Of a stretch of 64,000 nt of DNA, positions 6,412-15,849 are shown one piece after another (position 1 is the stretch's first letter; every line of letters begins with the position of its first letter). The stretch comes from Alphaproteobacteria bacterium (lineage in GTDB: Bacteria > Pseudomonadota > Alphaproteobacteria > Rhodobacterales > Rhodobacteraceae): contig JAUIIR010000007.1 of the NCBI GenBank assembly GCA_030431485.1, positions 1 to 64,000 on the forward strand. Reading direction: 5' to 3'. Position numbers and translations under genes: made by a program. The notes beneath the pieces were generated by a model. The model saw only the letters and a program-made list of their open reading frames with translations. It had not been told where the DNA came from and ran no database searches.

Positions 6412-8847
6412 TCATTGCCGCATCAGCGTATTGGTCGGATCATAGGGAGACGGATCGATCACGTGCGCCTCAGTCAAGTCGCCGCAAAGATCCAACTTGA
6501 TTTTCTGCCCTGTATCAATGGCAGCAGTTTCCAGAAATGCATAGGCGAGGTTCATGCCGACCCGGTGCCCCCAAGTGCCGGAAGTGACAGTCCCCACGAC
6601 TTTTCCGTCGAGCATCACAGACGCACCCGAATGCGCCGGACGCTGTGTTGTATGGACCTTCAATGTCACCAGCCGCTTGCGCACCCCTCCCTCGCGCCGA
6701 CGCTCCAATGCCTTTTTCCCTATGAAGTTGCCCTTTCCCAGTTTGACGAACCGATCCAGCCCGGTCTCGTACGGGTCAAACTCAGTCAAAAGGTCCGTTT
6801 TCCAGTGCAGAAAGCTTTTCTCCAGTCGCATTGACTCGACCGCGCGAGCGCCGAAAAGCTTCATACCGTGCGGTTTGCCCGCCTCGCGCAGCGCCAGATA
6901 GACCGCATAGAGCGACGCGTTTGGCACGTGAATCTCAATGGCCAGCTCACCGGAAAAGCTGACCGACATCACGGTGGCAGGCGAAAAGCCGATAAAGCAT
7001 TCGCGCACGGACAGCCATGGAAACGCCTGTGCAGACCAATCGGCCCGACTCACGGCGCACATCACGTCGCGCGATTTCGGTCCGGCCAGCACAAGTGTTG
7101 TTTGGTCATTCGTCAAGCTGCGGATCTGCACGTCTTCTTGATCCTGCAAATGCATCTGCAACCAGTCCATGTCATGAAATTCGCTTGCCGCAGCAGAACC
7201 ATACCAAACACGTTCACCGCCACGGTCAGAGGCAGGTAGATTTGCCACAGTCGCCTCACCCTTGATCATGCCATGATGGTTCAGCAGATATCCCAAGCCG
7301 ACGCGACCAGCGTTTTTTGTCAACGCTCCGCAGAACATCCTGTCAAGAAACGCATGTCGATCCGCACCGGTTATCTCGAACCGGTTAAAACCGCTGACTT
7401 CACACAGCCCGACATTATCCCGCACATTGCGAACTTCGGCACCGACAATGTCGAATGTCTCGTCGAAGTCGAAAGAGAGCGCGGGCTGGAACGTGGGACT
7501 GGGCTTGATGTAGTCGAGCCGTTCCCATCCGTTCACGACCGTGAAGTCGCCGCCCTCGGCAGCCAAAACCGGTGTCAGCGGCGTCGTCTTTGCAGGACGC
7601 CCAGCTGGCCGGTGCTCGTTAGGAAAGTGGAAGCGGAATTCATTCTGATAGTCCTCGATCGCTTTCCGAGCCGTCAGTTCAACGTTGGCATGGCCGGTAA
7701 AACGCCGGGGGTCGAGGCACCATGTATCGTAGACGGCCTCCCCATGCACGATCTGCTGCGCGAGAAGCCAGCCATGTCCGCCGCCTTCACCCAAACCGGC
7801 GCGCAGTCCAATGATGCAGAAGGCATTGCGCTTGCCTGGGATTCGACCGACCAACGGTGCGCCGTCGATAGTGTAGGTGATCGGGCCATTGACAATGCGC
7901 TTGATGCCAACCTCAGCCAACACCGGCATGCGCGCGAAGGCGCCTTGTAGAACGTCCATGACCCGGTCAAGGTCGTCAGGGCAAAGGTCATTGGAAAAGT
8001 CGGGGCTGACCCCGTCCAAGCCCCATGTCTTGCACGCTTGCTCGTAGAATCCGACCAGCAGGCCGCCTTTTTCCTGTCGGGAATAGTAGTCCGAAATCGG
8101 ACAGCGCAGCAGGGGTATCCGGTGACCCGCTGCTGCAATGGCAGGGATGTCATCAGTCACGAAATACTGGTGCTCCATCGAAGCGACAGGGTGGTGTACG
8201 CCCATCATGGCGCCAACCTCGTTCACGCGGTAGCCACATGCGTTGACAACGATGTCGGCCTCAATCACGCCGTTGTCCGTTTCGACCGTCCAGGTATCAT
8301 CCGCCTTCTGAGTCAGTCCGGTCACGGCGGTTTGGCGATAAACCTCTGCGCCAGCCCTGCGCGCATGAAAGGCCAGCGCCTGACACAGCTGTGCGGGATC
8401 GATATCGCCATCCTCGCCATCCCACAGCCCGCCCAACAGATTTTCAGTGGAAATCAGTGGATGTCGCCGCGCGCATTCTGCAGCATCTATCACCTCGAAG
8501 GTGACGCCCATGCCACGCGCCATCGACGCAAAATGGCGGTAACCCTGCATCTGCGCCTCGGTGTTGGCGAGGCGGATGCCGCCATCACTGTGATGATAGC
8601 CCACCGGGTAATCGGGGTCGTCTCGAAGTTTCTTGTAGAGGGCGATGGAATGCGACTTCAGTCCCACCATCGTTTGGTTCATGCCGAAATTTGTCACCTG
8701 CGCCGCAGAGTGCCATGTCGTGCCAGACGTCAGCTCATCGCGCTCGATCAGGACGACATCGCTCCAACCTTCTTGCGTCAGGTGATAAAGCGTCGAACAT
8801 CCAGCGATGCCACCGCCGATGACCGCAACTTTGGTGCGCGATTTCAT
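6412..8847 (-). CDS. Dimethylglycine/sarcosine dehydrogenase-like flavoprotein with GcvT domain
   Basis: An 811-residue two-part enzyme. Residues 5-370 are a DAO-type FAD domain with VIGGGIAG at 9-16 and SGTTWHSAAQ at 41-50; in dimethylglycine and sarcosine dehydrogenases the histidine in this TWH motif is the covalent flavin site. Residues about 430-800 are an aminomethyltransferase (GcvT-like) domain that in relatives binds tetrahydrofolate and traps the released one-carbon unit. The family oxidatively demethylates N-methyl amino acids. The ATG at 8847 has GGAGG 6 bases upstream and starts the Rossmann fold; longer starts would run through the operator region. It is divergent from the MttB-like gene, fitting serial demethylation of a quaternary amine. 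The exact substrate is not proven. Confidence 0.88.
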   Translation of the reverse strand: MKSRTKVAVIGGGIAGCSTLYHLTQEGWSDVVLIERDELTSGTTWHSAAQVTNFGMNQTMVGLKSHSIALYKKLRDDPDYPVGYHHSDGGIRLANTEAQMQGYRHFASMARGMGVTFEVIDAAECARRHPLISTENLLGGLWDGEDGDIDPAQLCQALAFHARRAGAEVYRQTAVTGLTQKADDTWTVETDNGVIEADIVVNACGYRVNEVGAMMGVHHPVASMEHQYFVTDDIPAIAAAGHRIPLLRCPISDYYSRQEKGGLLVGFYEQACKTWGLDGVSPDFSNDLCPDDLDRVMDVLQGAFARMPVLAEVGIKRIVNGPITYTIDGAPLVGRIPGKRNAFCIIGLRAGLGEGGGHGWLLAQQIVHGEAVYDTWCLDPRRFTGHANVELTARKAIEDYQNEFRFHFPNEHRPAGRPAKTTPLTPVLAAEGGDFTVVNGWERLDYIKPSPTFQPALSFDFDETFDIVGAEVRNVRDNVGLCEVSGFNRFEITGADRHAFLDRMFCGALTKNAGRVGLGYLLNHHGMIKGEATVANLPASDRGGERVWYGSAAASEFHDMDWLQMHLQDQEDVQIRSLTNDQTTLVLAGPKSRDVMCAVSRADWSAQAFPWLSVRECFIGFSPATVMSVSFSGELAIEIHVPNASLYAVYLALREAGKPHGMKLFGARAVESMRLEKSFLHWKTDLLTEFDPYETGLDRFVKLGKGNFIGKKALERRREGGVRKRLVTLKVHTTQRPAHSGASVMLDGKVVGTVTSGTWGHRVGMNLAYAFLETAAIDTGQKIKLDLCGDLTEAHVIDPSPYDPTNTLMRQ

Positions 8848-8916
8848 GATCTGCCTCCGTGAGCATACATCTTGGACTGGGACGCGAATTTTCCGATTGG
8901 GCAACAGAAATCCTGT

Positions 8917-8937
8917 GATTTCGAAAATATCGAAATC
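8917..8937. promoter_or_regulatory. Perfect 8-5-8 dyad, LysR-type T-N11-A box
   Basis: GATTTCGA, spacer AAATA, TCGAAATC is a perfect inverted repeat in the 186-base divergent control region. It contains a T-N11-A core (8921 to 8933) with dyad symmetry, the classic LysR-type binding form. A LysR gene lies just beyond the mttB-like gene (10557-11540), so this is a likely binding site for it controlling both directions. Regulator identity is inferred. Confidence 0.65.
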
Positions 8938-9033
8938 GTATGAACAAATTTTCGCAAACTCATCACCAAGTCTTGCGCACTTAGACTTATCCTGTCCTGT
9001 TTCCGTAGATCCCATAGCCGAAGGCGGAGCATC

Positions 9034-10554
9034 GTGTCGGAAACATCCAGGCGTGCCGGACGCGCTGAGCGCTTGGCGAAACGCAGCGCCAAGCCAGTGA
9101 TCGACCCCTGTCCACCCGGTCAGGCCGGCGGAGCCTACAAACCTTTGACCGAGGCAGAACTCAACGCGATCTACGACACCACTCTGGCACTGCTTGCCAA
9201 GCTCGGCTTGGGCGAGGTACCAGACCGACTGAGCCGCGACCTTTTGAAAGTCGGCGCACGGGAAGGAGGCAACGACCGGATCCTGTTCCCACCGAAGCTG
9301 GTACAGGACGCCGTGGACAGTGCCGCCAAGACCTTCACCCTTCACGGGCGCGATCCCGCTCGCTCTATCGAGGTTGGCGGAAACCGGGTACATTTTGGTA
9401 CCGGTGGCGCTGCCGTCCAAACGCTGGACATCGACACGCATCTTTACCGACCTTCAACCTTGGCCGACCTGCATGACTTCACGCGGCTTCAGGACACGCT
9501 TGCCAATGTGAGTTGGTACACACGTTGTTGCGTGGCCACCGATGTCCCTGACAATTTCGAACTCAACGTCAATACTGTCTACGCTCTGCTGCGCAACACA
9601 ACAAAACCTACAGCCACCTCGTTTACTCTAGCCGAGCACGTTGCCCCGATTGTCGAGATGCTTGATATCGCCGCTGGTGGGCCCGGTGCTTTCTCGGAAC
9701 GGCCCTTCATGAAAGCACATATAAGCCCGATCATTTCACCTCTCCGCTTCGGCGCGGATGCGGTCGATGTGGTTTATGAATGCATCCGGCACAATATCCC
9801 TATGTCATGCATCACTGCGGCACAGGCTGGGGCCACCGCACCCGCGACGATGGCCGGGTTCCTGGCACAGTCGTTGGCCGAGACGCTCGCCAGCCTCGTG
9901 ATGGTTCATGCTATTCAGCCCGGATTTCCGATGGTGTTCTCTAACTGGCCGCTGGTCATCGACCTGCGGACAGGTGCCTTTGCTGGAGGCAGCGGTGAGA
10001 CCGCGCTGCTCAACGCGGCCTCTGCGCAATTGTCCAATTGGCTGGGTCTGCCTTCTGGCGTCGCCTGTTCTATGACCGATGCCAAAGCCATTGACGCCCA
10101 GTACGGAGTTGAGAAGGGTTTGACTTCCATCGCAGCCGCGCTGGCGGGCGGCAATCTGATTTACGAAAGCTCCGGCATGACCGCGTCGCTTCTAGGCGTC
10201 AGCTTCGAAGCATTCGTTTTGGACGACGAGATGCATTCTCACACATACCGCGCCCTGCGCGGGATTGAGGTTAACGAGGCAAACCTCGGCTATGACGCAA
10301 TCCTAGACGCGGTGCTTGGTGATGGTCATTTTCTGGGTGGTCAGCATACCTTTGCGGCGATGGAAAGAGACTATTTTTACCCTGGCTTGGCCAACCGTGA
10401 CGAGCCTCGAACCTGGGCGCAGAACGGTGCGCGAGACGCCTGGTCCGTAGCCAATGCAAGAGCACGTGAAATCTTGGAAACTCACCGGCCTGAATTTCTC
10501 ACGCCCGATCAAGATCACGCCATCCGGCAGCGGTTCAATATCCTACACGCCTGA
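9034..10554 (+). CDS. MttB-like (non-pyrrolysine) methylamine:corrinoid methyltransferase family protein
   Basis: A 506-residue protein of the trimethylamine methyltransferase superfamily, with the usual full length. The frame is open with no internal TAG, so it is a non-pyrrolysine member. Characterised members of that branch (such as the glycine betaine methyltransferase MtgB) demethylate quaternary amines and pass the methyl to a corrinoid protein. Supporting segments include FGTGGAAVQTLD (about residue 114), the aromatic-rich middle and QAGATAPATMAGF near residue 263. The start is a GTG with GGCGGAG upstream. It is divergent from a dimethylglycine dehydrogenase-like gene, suggesting betaine-type substrate, amine, then N-methyl amino acid. 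No corrinoid protein is encoded nearby, which leaves the methyl acceptor unknown. Confidence 0.85.
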   Translation: MSETSRRAGRAERLAKRSAKPVIDPCPPGQAGGAYKPLTEAELNAIYDTTLALLAKLGLGEVPDRLSRDLLKVGAREGGNDRILFPPKLVQDAVDSAAKTFTLHGRDPARSIEVGGNRVHFGTGGAAVQTLDIDTHLYRPSTLADLHDFTRLQDTLANVSWYTRCCVATDVPDNFELNVNTVYALLRNTTKPTATSFTLAEHVAPIVEMLDIAAGGPGAFSERPFMKAHISPIISPLRFGADAVDVVYECIRHNIPMSCITAAQAGATAPATMAGFLAQSLAETLASLVMVHAIQPGFPMVFSNWPLVIDLRTGAFAGGSGETALLNAASAQLSNWLGLPSGVACSMTDAKAIDAQYGVEKGLTSIAAALAGGNLIYESSGMTASLLGVSFEAFVLDDEMHSHTYRALRGIEVNEANLGYDAILDAVLGDGHFLGGQHTFAAMERDYFYPGLANRDEPRTWAQNGARDAWSVANARAREILETHRPEFLTPDQDHAIRQRFNILHA

Positions 10555-10556
10555 TT

Positions 10557-11540
10557 TCAACTGGCGCCATCGACAAGCCTGAACTGGTCTTCAAGCCACG
10601 GTGCTGTCTCCAAAAGCGGCTGGATCGCCTGAGCTTCCAGCGCGCTTTGCAACCGACTTTGCACGATCTCCAGCACTGACCGCGAGCAATCCGGCGTTGC
10701 GATCATTGACAAAGTTCGCGCAAATCGCTTTCCCGGAAACGGCTGCATGCGCAGCTTTGGGTGAAACCGCTTGGCACGAGAGAACAGCAGTGGGGTGGTG
10801 ATCGTCCAACCCGCCCCCGCCGCAACCATCGCCATAAGAGTCTGATTGCTGCCGCATTCGAATTTATGCGAGAGGGTGAACCCCACCCGGCGTAGTTGAG
10901 CCTCGATCTGCCGGGCGATAATAAGATCACTGGAAAACTGTAGAAACGGCAACTTGAAACCGTCCTTCAACACGTCCGGCCCAGACAGCTCTAGGTCCGA
11001 CGGCAGCACGACAACAAAGGGATCGCGCAAAAGTGGCCTGTCTTGAAGGTCGCGCATACGGTCGGGCGGCGTGGTCGCGATCCCTAGGTCCAGCTCGCGG
11101 TCTCGCAGCATCCCGATGATTTCCCGGCTCGTGGCCGTGTGATAGAGGAAATCGCAGTCCGGCATCCGCTGCGAAAGATGTACAGCTAGGTCCGGTATGA
11201 CATCGCTTTCGAGGTCTTCGATCGTGCCGAGTCTCAGGTAGCTGGCTTCGGACAGGTCCCCCGCCGACGCCTCGGCTTTCGCCTTGCGGATGGTGCGCAG
11301 CGCGATCTCGATGTCGCGCAGGAACACATGCCCCTTTGGTGTCAGCACCATCGGCCGCCGCGTGTGGTTGAAGAGCGCGACGCCCAAGTGATCCTCAAGA
11401 CTACGCAGGTGGTGAGACACCGTACTTGTGGAAAGCCCGGTCTCGATCGCAGTCTCCCGGAGCGAGCCGTTCCGTGCACAACGCTGAAAGATTTCCAACC
11501 ATCTCAGATTGAGTCCCTTTCGGGCGCTGGGGTTAGCCAT
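10557..11540 (-). CDS. LysR family transcriptional regulator
   Basis: A 327-residue LysR protein: helix-turn-helix at about residues 15-75 (LRWLEIFQRCARNGSLRETAIE..STSTVSHHLRSLEDHLGVALFNH in pieces) followed by a periplasmic-binding-like effector domain from about residue 98. It ends 2 bases from the convergent mttB-like gene. It most likely controls the divergent mttB-like and dehydrogenase promoters through the T-N11-A dyad at 8917-8937, but the M20 gene on its other side is an alternative target. The effector is unknown. Confidence 0.9.
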   Translation of the reverse strand: MANPSARKGLNLRWLEIFQRCARNGSLRETAIETGLSTSTVSHHLRSLEDHLGVALFNHTRRPMVLTPKGHVFLRDIEIALRTIRKAKAEASAGDLSEASYLRLGTIEDLESDVIPDLAVHLSQRMPDCDFLYHTATSREIIGMLRDRELDLGIATTPPDRMRDLQDRPLLRDPFVVVLPSDLELSGPDVLKDGFKLPFLQFSSDLIIARQIEAQLRRVGFTLSHKFECGSNQTLMAMVAAGAGWTITTPLLFSRAKRFHPKLRMQPFPGKRFARTLSMIATPDCSRSVLEIVQSRLQSALEAQAIQPLLETAPWLEDQFRLVDGAS

Positions 11541-11880
11541 CGAAAAAATCAGTCCTGCCGCATATTCATCTGAAACGACAATCGCCTGTTATTCTGCCAA
11601 AGGCCACTTCAAACGAAGTGCCGCAAAGGATAGCAAACCAAACGGCAAGCGCGCGAACAAAATTTCTGATGCACACGAGATCAGTTCGCGGCCTAGCGCA
11701 TGCCGCCGACAGATTGGGTGTGAGCTTTCTTTGCAATCCTTCGGAAAAACATCTTGGTCACTGCCACGGCGAACGCATCCCCATCGCTTTTCGGTTTTCC
11801 TTCGATCATTCGGACAACGCCATTGTCGGTCGCTTATTGATCATGCAATCTCGCAAAGCCAAAGCTTCCAAACCTAAAAA
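11541..11880. other. Divergent spacer between lysR and the M20 gene
   Basis: This 340-base region should hold the promoters of the LysR gene and of the hydrolase cluster. A short dyad, CACTTC-AAAC-GAAGTG, lies at 11605-11620. A frame of 88 codons (11618-11884) ends in a GTGA overlap with the next gene, but its composition does not look like a protein family I know and it has no ribosome site; I do not call it. Confidence 0.4.
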
Positions 11881-13278
11881 GTGACCAACGTGACGCGTGA
11901 CAATGCTATTGAACGGGCCGGTGCCTATTTCGACGACGGCTCCTTTCGCCACGACTTGAGCGACCTTGTCGCGTACGAATCGGAAAGTCAGGAGCCTTCC
12001 GGCGCAGCTGAACTTGCGAGATACCTCAACGAAGCGATGACTACGCGACTTGCTGCGTTGGGATTTGCCTGCAAGGTGTATGCGAACCCGAGTGTCGGAG
12101 CAGGACCAATTTTAATCGCAGAGCGCCATGAGGGAGAGAGCCTTCCCACTGTTCTGACCTACGGGCATGGCGACGTGATACGCGCCCAGACAGATCAGTG
12201 GCGCGCCGGGCTTCACCCGTTCCGATTGATCGAAGAGGACGACAGGTTCTATGGGCGCGGCACTGCCGATAACAAAGGGCAGCACCTAATCAACATGGGT
12301 GCACTTGATGCTGTCTTGAAAGTGCGCGGTGCGCTCGGCTTCAATTGCAAGGTGATGATCGAAACCGGGGAGGAAATGGGATCACCCGGCTTGACCGAAT
12401 TCTGCAAAGCCAACAAGGACACGCTGTCTGCCGATGTCTTAATCGCCTCTGACGGTCCACGGTTGCAACCCTGCACGCCGACGATATTCATGGGGTCGCG
12501 CGGTGCGGTGTCGTTCGATCTTTGTGTCGAGTTGCGGGACGGGGCACACCATTCCGGAAACTGGGGCGGATTGCTGGCCGATCCGGCCATGATCCTTGCT
12601 CATGCCTTGGCGACGATCACTGATGCACGTGGGCAAATCCGGATTCCAGAATGGCGCCCTGACAGTCTGACAGATGACATCCGAAGCGCCTTGCGGCATT
12701 TGCCGATGGAGGGAGAAGTCGGTCCGTCGATAGATAAGGATTGGGGCGAAGCAAGCCTGACACCGGCCGAGAGGGTCTATGGCTGGAACAGCTTCGCGAT
12801 CTTGGCCATGAAAAGTGGTGTCCCCGAGGCGCCGGTCAACGCGATTGCATCACAAGCAAAGGCGGCCTGCCAGCTTCGGTATGTCGTCGGTACAAATCAG
12901 GTGGACATTCTTCCGGCGCTGCGTCGGCACCTTGACTCGCATGGGTTCGAAATCGTTCAGATTGTCCCTCATGACAGAGGTTTTTTTGATGCAACGCGAT
13001 TGAGCCCAGAACATCCCTGGGTGCAATTTGTTTCGCGGTCCATTGAGAAGACATGCGAAAAGCAGCCCCACGTACTTCCGAACCTTGCGGGTTCTCTCCC
13101 CAATGACATCTTTGCAGACATTCTCGGGCTTCCGACCGTTTGGGTGCCGCATTCCTATCGGGGCTGTTCCCAGCACGCACCGAATGAGCATGTCCTGAAA
13201 CCTGTTTGCCGGGACGCACTCACGCTGATGGCTGGCCTCTTCTGGGACATCGGGGATGGGCCCTTCCCGCAGGTTTAA
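11881..13278 (+). CDS. M20 family metallopeptidase (dipeptidase/deacylase type)
   Basis: A 465-residue M20 peptidase. The two metal-site segments are visible: YGHGDVIRAQTDQW near residue 94 and GRGTADNKGQHL near residue 124, followed by the catalytic glutamate pair in MIETGEEMGSPG around residue 159. The dimerisation lid domain lies in the middle. The family hydrolyses dipeptides or N-acyl amino acids. It heads a same-strand run with another M20 enzyme and an AstE-like enzyme and faces the oligopeptide ABC operon. The start is uncertain: GTG at 11881 or GTG at 11890; the latter gives MTRDNAIERA, which better resembles relatives. No strong ribosome site is seen for either. Confidence 0.87.
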   Translation: MTNVTRDNAIERAGAYFDDGSFRHDLSDLVAYESESQEPSGAAELARYLNEAMTTRLAALGFACKVYANPSVGAGPILIAERHEGESLPTVLTYGHGDVIRAQTDQWRAGLHPFRLIEEDDRFYGRGTADNKGQHLINMGALDAVLKVRGALGFNCKVMIETGEEMGSPGLTEFCKANKDTLSADVLIASDGPRLQPCTPTIFMGSRGAVSFDLCVELRDGAHHSGNWGGLLADPAMILAHALATITDARGQIRIPEWRPDSLTDDIRSALRHLPMEGEVGPSIDKDWGEASLTPAERVYGWNSFAILAMKSGVPEAPVNAIASQAKAACQLRYVVGTNQVDILPALRRHLDSHGFEIVQIVPHDRGFFDATRLSPEHPWVQFVSRSIEKTCEKQPHVLPNLAGSLPNDIFADILGLPTVWVPHSYRGCSQHAPNEHVLKPVCRDALTLMAGLFWDIGDGPFPQV

Positions 13279-13394
13279 TAGCTCAAAAAGCTTGATAGGG
13301 GCAGGAGCGACTATTTGTGTCTCCTGCGAAGTGGTGATCGCTTGCCAAGGATCAAAGTCCGTGGGAACCTTTCTGACGGTGTTCAAATCAGGGG

Positions 13395-14828
13395 ATGGGA
13401 ATGCAGAACTCGGACGTCATCTGGTCGAATGTCGACCGACACAAATCAGATTTGATCGGGCTGTCGGATCGCGTTTTTGACATGCCGGAAACGCTTTATA
13501 GCGAATACAGATCTGTGGCGGAACACACGGCCATGCTGGCTGAAAAAGGCTTCAGAATTACTGAGAATGCAGCCGGCATTCCCACCGCAGTTCTGGGTGA
13601 AGCGGGTGAAGACGGACCGGTTATCGCGATTCTTGGAGAGTTTGACGCGCTGCCATACCTCAGTCAGGAACCCGGCATTGCCGAGCCGCGCCCACTGCAA
13701 GCTGGAGGAAACGGCCACGGATGCGGTCATAACCTCCTGGGTTCTGCGGCTCTGCTTGCCGCGACAGCCGTCAAGGACTGGTTGGACGAGAATGGCATCA
13801 AGGCGCGTGTCCGGTACTATGGCTGTCCGGCTGAAGAAGGCGGCGCTGCGAAAGCATTCATGGTCCGCGAGGGACTCTTTGACGATGTGGATGCCGCAAT
13901 CTCTTGGCACCCGGCAACCTTCACGGCGGTGAACAAGGCAAACTCGCTCGCCAATACGCGGATAGATTTCACGTTTCACGGCAAGGCAGCACACGCTGCT
14001 GGTGCACCTGAATTGGGACGAAGCGCTCTTGACGCAGTCGAATTGATGAACGTCGGTGTCAACTACATGCGCGAGCACATGCCCGACGATGCGCGCATCC
14101 ATTACGCCTATCTTGATGCCGGTGGTGTCGCCCCGAATGTGGTGCAGCATAAAGCAACCGTACGGCAGTTGGTGCGCGCCAGCGATCTTCAAACTCTGCG
14201 GTCGCTCATCGAGCGGGTCAAGAAGATCGCCGAGGGAGCCGCCCTGATGACCGAAACCCAAGTCGAAGCGAATGTTTATACTGGCGTTTCCAACCTGATT
14301 GGCAACCGGCCGCTCGAAGAGGCGATGCAAACGGAACTCGAACGACTCGGGCCGGTTGACTTCGATGACGCGGACAGGGAATTCGCGCGAGAAATCCAGA
14401 AAACCCTTACCAAGGACGACATCGCTGTTTCGTTCCGCCGATGCGGCATGCCACCGCCTGACGACGACTTGGCCCTTTGCGATTTTGTGGCTCCGCTCGA
14501 TCTTCAGGGTGACGGAGGCGAAGGCTCCACAGATGTGGGTGACGTGAGCTGGGCCGTGCCCACGGTGCAGGCCAGGGTCGCCACCTGTGCGGTCGGAACT
14601 CCGTTCCACACCTGGCAAACTGTAGCACAGGGCAAGGCACCTGCAGCGCACAAGGGCATGGTATATGCGGCCAAAGTCATGGCCGCGACAGCCAGGCGAC
14701 TGATCGAAGACCCGGCCCTTCGGTCAAGGGCGAAGGAAGAGCATGACGCCTACCTGGCGAAGACACCCTATGTCTGCCCGTTGCCTGAAGGCGTTCAGCC
14801 TCCGATCGTCAAGCAGGCCGCGTCGTGA
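13395..14828 (+). CDS. M20 family amidohydrolase, AbgB/p-aminobenzoyl-glutamate hydrolase-like
   Basis: A 477-residue M20 enzyme resembling the AbgB subfamily. The metal motif GHGCGHNLLG is near residue 113 and the glutamates in CPAEEGGA near residue 151, and the lid region contains FHGKAAHAAGAPELGRSALDA in shorter recognisable blocks (FHGKAAHAA). AbgB-type enzymes cleave amide-linked amino acids such as p-aminobenzoyl-glutamate or aminoacyl conjugates. It overlaps the next gene by 4 bases (GTGA), so the two are co-translated. AGGGGATGGG precedes the second in-frame ATG at 13401, which may be the true start (two residues shorter). It is probably a cytoplasmic enzyme acting on products of the ABC-imported compound. 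Confidence 0.87.
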   Translation: MGMQNSDVIWSNVDRHKSDLIGLSDRVFDMPETLYSEYRSVAEHTAMLAEKGFRITENAAGIPTAVLGEAGEDGPVIAILGEFDALPYLSQEPGIAEPRPLQAGGNGHGCGHNLLGSAALLAATAVKDWLDENGIKARVRYYGCPAEEGGAAKAFMVREGLFDDVDAAISWHPATFTAVNKANSLANTRIDFTFHGKAAHAAGAPELGRSALDAVELMNVGVNYMREHMPDDARIHYAYLDAGGVAPNVVQHKATVRQLVRASDLQTLRSLIERVKKIAEGAALMTETQVEANVYTGVSNLIGNRPLEEAMQTELERLGPVDFDDADREFAREIQKTLTKDDIAVSFRRCGMPPPDDDLALCDFVAPLDLQGDGGEGSTDVGDVSWAVPTVQARVATCAVGTPFHTWQTVAQGKAPAAHKGMVYAAKVMAATARRLIEDPALRSRAKEEHDAYLAKTPYVCPLPEGVQPPIVKQAAS

Positions 14829-15781
14829 GCGCGACCGACCCGAACAAGTATCCGATCGAACTGCCCTTCCCGGACATCACCCGATATCGGAACGGAAATA
14901 CGGGTGTAGATTTCTATTCGAGCTTCGACAGCGGCACCGCAGGGCCGCATGTGATGATCAATGCTCTGGTCCACGGCAACGAGGTCTGTGGCGTCATCGC
15001 GCTGGAGCATTTGTTCGAGGCGGACATCCGACCCAAGCGCGGCAAGCTGACACTCGGATTCTCGAACACCACAGCCTACCAGTCCTTCGATCCAAGTGAT
15101 CCAATGGCCAGCCGGTTCGTCGATGAAGACATGAACCGGGTCTGGGATATTACCACTCTAGAGGGGGATCGTACGTCCTGCGAATTGGATCGCGCGCGAC
15201 AGATGCGTCCACTGATCGACACGGTCGACTTCTTGTTTGATGTCCACTCCATGCAACACAAGACTGATCCTGTTATCGTCGCCGGACCGCTTGAGAAAAG
15301 CGTTGTCATGTCAAAGCAGCTCGGCACGCCAGAGATCATCGTTGCCGATACGGGGCATGCTGCCGGGCGTCGCTTGCGCGACTATGGCGGTTTTGGTGAC
15401 CCGGCGAGCGACAGGACTGCGGTTCTGATCGAATGTGGTCAACACTGGGAAGCGGCAGCCGCATCCGTTGCGATCGACAGCGTTTATCGCTGGCTTCTGT
15501 TTCATCAGATGATCGACGTAGACACGGCCGCACCTAATCTGGCGCCAATGCCGCCCGCTCAGCGGGTTGTCCGGGTCGAAACACCCGTCACCGTCGAAAC
15601 CGACCAGTTCGAATTCGCACAGCCCTTTACCGGACTTGAGGTTCTGGCAAAGGGAGACCTGATCGGTACGGACGGCGACAGGGAAGTTCGCGCGCCTCAT
15701 GACGGCTGTGTCCTGATCATGCCCAGCCGTCGTCTGACCCCGGGCGCAACCGCCGTTCGGTTGGGCCGCTACGAAGACTGA
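14825..15781 (+). CDS. Succinylglutamate desuccinylase/aspartoacylase family protein
   Basis: A 318-residue zinc carboxypeptidase-like enzyme of the AstE/ASPA family. The zinc site is seen in ALVHGNEVCG (about residue 42, H and E ligands) and in FDVHSMQ (about residue 139), and RFVDEDMNRVW near residue 97 is the conserved DxNR stretch. Known members remove acyl groups from N-succinylglutamate, N-acetylaspartate or N-acetyl-diaminobutyrate. It starts with a GTG overlapping the stop of the AbgB-like gene. With two M20 enzymes in one unit, it suggests a stepwise deacylation route. A bidirectional terminator follows. Confidence 0.86.
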   Translation: MSATDPNKYPIELPFPDITRYRNGNTGVDFYSSFDSGTAGPHVMINALVHGNEVCGVIALEHLFEADIRPKRGKLTLGFSNTTAYQSFDPSDPMASRFVDEDMNRVWDITTLEGDRTSCELDRARQMRPLIDTVDFLFDVHSMQHKTDPVIVAGPLEKSVVMSKQLGTPEIIVADTGHAAGRRLRDYGGFGDPASDRTAVLIECGQHWEAAAASVAIDSVYRWLLFHQMIDVDTAAPNLAPMPPAQRVVRVETPVTVETDQFEFAQPFTGLEVLAKGDLIGTDGDREVRAPHDGCVLIMPSRRLTPGATAVRLGRYED

Positions 15782-15793
15782 GCCTGATGCGTG

Positions 15794-15814
15794 TAAACGG
15801 TACGGAACCGTTTA
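15794..15814. terminator. Bidirectional hairpin between convergent operons
   Basis: TAAACGGT, loop ACGGA, ACCGTTTA is a perfect 8-bp inverted repeat between the AstE-like gene and the convergent ABC operon. A/T flanks on both sides suit termination from either direction. Confidence 0.65.
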
Positions 15815-15849
15815 TAGTCTGTCCCGATCACCAGCGACAGATCGCCCGC

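Noticed and set aside
9034-10554. Pyrrolysine-containing MttB
   Set aside because: The frame is full length with no internal TAG, so a pyrrolysine residue is not encoded.
11618-11884. 88-codon frame ending in a GTGA overlap with the M20 gene
   Set aside because: The overlap is suggestive, but there is no ribosome site and the sequence has no family resemblance or gene-like residue pattern.
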